Source: JADHUC01 sp964617665 (GTDB lineage: Bacteria > Planctomycetota > Planctomycetia > Pirellulales > Pirellulaceae). From it: 6,435 nucleotides of DNA. This document shows positions 5,901-6,435 of this stretch, piece after piece. The notes beneath the pieces are model-generated. The model did no database searches and was not told where the DNA came from. It saw only the letters and a program-made list of their open reading frames with translations. Numbering within the stretch: the first letter of the stretch is position 1; the number at the start of each line of letters is the position of its first letter. The DNA is taken from contig CAZUAH010000717.1 in the NCBI GenBank assembly GCA_964617665.1, positions 1 to 6,435 on the forward strand, written 5' to 3'. The position numbers and the translations under genes were made by a program.

Positions 5901-6435
5901 CATGATGACGTTGGAGGTCACCGGCAAGGTTCTGCCGACGGACCGGCGGATCCGCATATCGAGCAACATGGAACTGTACTGGGACCGCATCTTCCTAGCC
6001 GACCACGCGGCCGATGCATCTGTGTCACTGAAGGAGATGAGCCCACGCTCCGCCGATCTACATTTCCGCGGTTATCCACGCGAGTACTCGCCTGATGGTC
6101 GCCATCCGAACCTATGCGACTACGCAAATATCGATCGGTCGGTCGGCTGGAAGCTGATGGGCGGCGACTACACCCGATTTGGCGAGGTCGCCGAGTTATT
6201 GCTCGAGGCGGACGACTGCTTTGTCGTCATGGGCCACGGCGAAGAGGTCACGCTCCGTTTTGCCGTGGACGACTTCGGGCCGGTACCCGAGGGCCATCGT
6301 CGCACGTTCATTTTGAAGACCGATAGCTACTGCAAAGACATGGACTTGTACACAGCCTATCCAAACACGGTCGAACCGCTGCCGTTCCACGACATGACCG
6401 GTTACCCCTACGGTCCGGACGAGCAGTATCCAGAC
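2929..6435 (+). CDS. Large lipoprotein with TPR, FG-GAP/VCBS propeller and ASPIC/UnbV domain (3' end outside window)
   Basis: One frame of 1169 codons runs from the ATG at 2929 to the right edge without a stop. Residues 1-23 are a lipoprotein signal: a hydrophobic stretch, then V-A-A-G-C with lipidated Cys23, followed by a Pro/Gly-rich linker (24-46). Residues 58-241 hold five TPRs, the second interrupted by an acidic insertion at 105-124. Residues about 305-665 carry seven DxDxDGDxD-type calcium loops of FG-GAP/VCBS repeats, at 316, 364, 414, 478, 529, 579 and 641, predicting an integrin-like seven-bladed propeller. Residues about 685-762 are ASPIC/UnbV-like: SNASAIGARVEV, HAGLG at 725-729 and VDWLRMVWPDA at 734-744. 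From 765 a 400-residue region follows with CPYLFAWDGERFDFV, LGYLVAPGMYAP, DRRYAG, GWVEYGYSSTNYAASQAG and YPYGPDEQYPD. Similar proteins are often named CRTAC1-family. Surface anchoring and partner binding are inferred; no catalytic role is visible. From memory of such proteins, I expect the end soon after the edge. Confidence 0.9.
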   Translation, partial: MSHSSRCVWSVAILFGVVVAAGCPGTPDPAPPGKDPSETNGGGGGSANLDAKKLRELLTVFNRGAALMEQYRYPDASKAFETVLEAAPDWTAARFNLGLAYLNSAGKTDADKKDASQGGDGTEDTLESARQMFETVLESEPSHLHATFSLGMYYQYKGEMQEALDCFERVYQADSDDPHVAYKYAESLIGVEKHEEALPVLENLVEQNPGFISGVYRLARQYMRARQRDKAKPLFDSFTLLRGVELNPESFAVAMKYGCAGKYYCVLGADCLPISRETAPSRRIIFSPDTKTLDTQLNSWQSSAGSINLPGIAVADVNVDGHLDLCLTALDEKGGVALWLNDGSGNFSAAATIADQGVSPCFGDVDNDGDADLWLGRAGLDQLLVNNGEGVFSPGENEAVAGPDALTTIARLVDMDSDGDLDFLAFRLAKGEVPSTGDSTAAASSIYNSNGDGSYADTAEQNDLAFPETPIAAVVYDDFDDDYDLDLVILPASDGAVAWINHRAGEFQIADAQKTGLDINGAISATTGDPDKDGDRDLLVFTEAGIQLLVNDGSFHFEPDEQFAASCGRLRGTGGQFADMDNDGDLDIVVADAHRRDGSRGPALLVNGWPKEGFADAAEADPGIVLTAIQTDGNASCVAADFTGNGNCDLLLAAVGGQPVLIVNTTPGGHSIQLDLTGKRPTDNKARSNASAIGARVEVKSASVNQQYFVGGSSGPVAMPPLRVHAGLGDDAKVDWLRMVWPDAVLQAELELAADRVAAVEEVPRKESSCPYLFAWDGERFDFVCDFGGVGGLGYLVAPGMYAPSDPTEYIPIPRLEPLDGDFVLQTLTRLEEVTYFDEAKLIAVDHPEETQVYPNEMMAINAAPPEFELFCFRHPITPVHATDHRGVDVTKQLLEIDRRYAGATDRDARFTGLAGEHCVELDFGDQLDAVSPDARLVLFLHGWVEYGYSSTNYAASQAGLSCRAPTIEVQRDGQWVEVFGEVGYPAGINHMMTLEVTGKVLPTDRRIRISSNMELYWDRIFLADHAADASVSLKEMSPRSADLHFRGYPREYSPDGRHPNLCDYANIDRSVGWKLMGGDYTRFGEVAELLLEADDCFVVMGHGEEVTLRFAVDDFGPVPEGHRRTFILKTDSYCKDMDLYTAYPNTVEPLPFHDMTGYPYGPDEQYPD

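Noticed and set aside
3916..5901. Several minus-strand and other-frame open stretches of 60-195 codons inside the large lipoprotein gene
   Set aside because: The plus-strand frame contains regularly spaced TPR, calcium-loop and ASPIC motifs; the others are low-complexity or Arg/Pro/Ser-rich shadows.

Overview
The window looks like a chromosomal segment from a planctomycete, or a related member of the Planctomycetota/Verrucomicrobiota assemblage. This is inferred from gene content: a sulfatase, a secreted kelch-like propeller protein, a secreted orphan protein, and a very large lipoprotein with TPR, FG-GAP and ASPIC/UnbV parts. All four genes appear to encode exported proteins or parts of them. 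Base composition is moderately GC-rich throughout, and no block stands out as foreign by eye. There is no tRNA, rRNA, CRISPR array, transposase or phage gene.

Layout, left to right. (1) Bases 1-290 (+) hold the last 95 or so codons of a sulfatase whose catalytic part lies outside the window. (2) Bases 294-1301 (-) encode a 335-residue secreted six-repeat kelch-like beta-propeller, convergent with the sulfatase and separated from it by 3 bp. (3) Bases 1302-1659 form a divergent intergenic region. It holds a perfect 31-bp inverted repeat with a 30-nt spacer (1394-1485), which looks like a REPIN-type repetitive extragenic palindrome, and a good sigma70-like promoter for the rightward gene. (4) Bases 1660-2745 (+) encode a 361-residue exported protein of a family I cannot name. 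(5) Bases 2746-2928 are a 183-bp gap without a convincing terminator or promoter. (6) Bases 2929-6435 (+), more than half of the window, form one uninterrupted reading frame of 1169 codons that runs off the right edge. It encodes a lipoprotein with five TPRs, seven FG-GAP/VCBS-type calcium loops (a predicted seven-bladed propeller), an ASPIC/UnbV domain and a roughly 400-residue C-terminal region that resembles no named domain I know.

How the genes work together is inference. Sulfatases with secreted accessory proteins suggest handling of sulfated polysaccharide at the cell surface, but nothing in the window shows a substrate. The two propeller proteins and the TPR region look like binding or scaffolding modules rather than enzymes. 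The best candidates for new biology are the C-terminal region of the large lipoprotein, the orphan secreted protein, and the REPIN-like palindrome.
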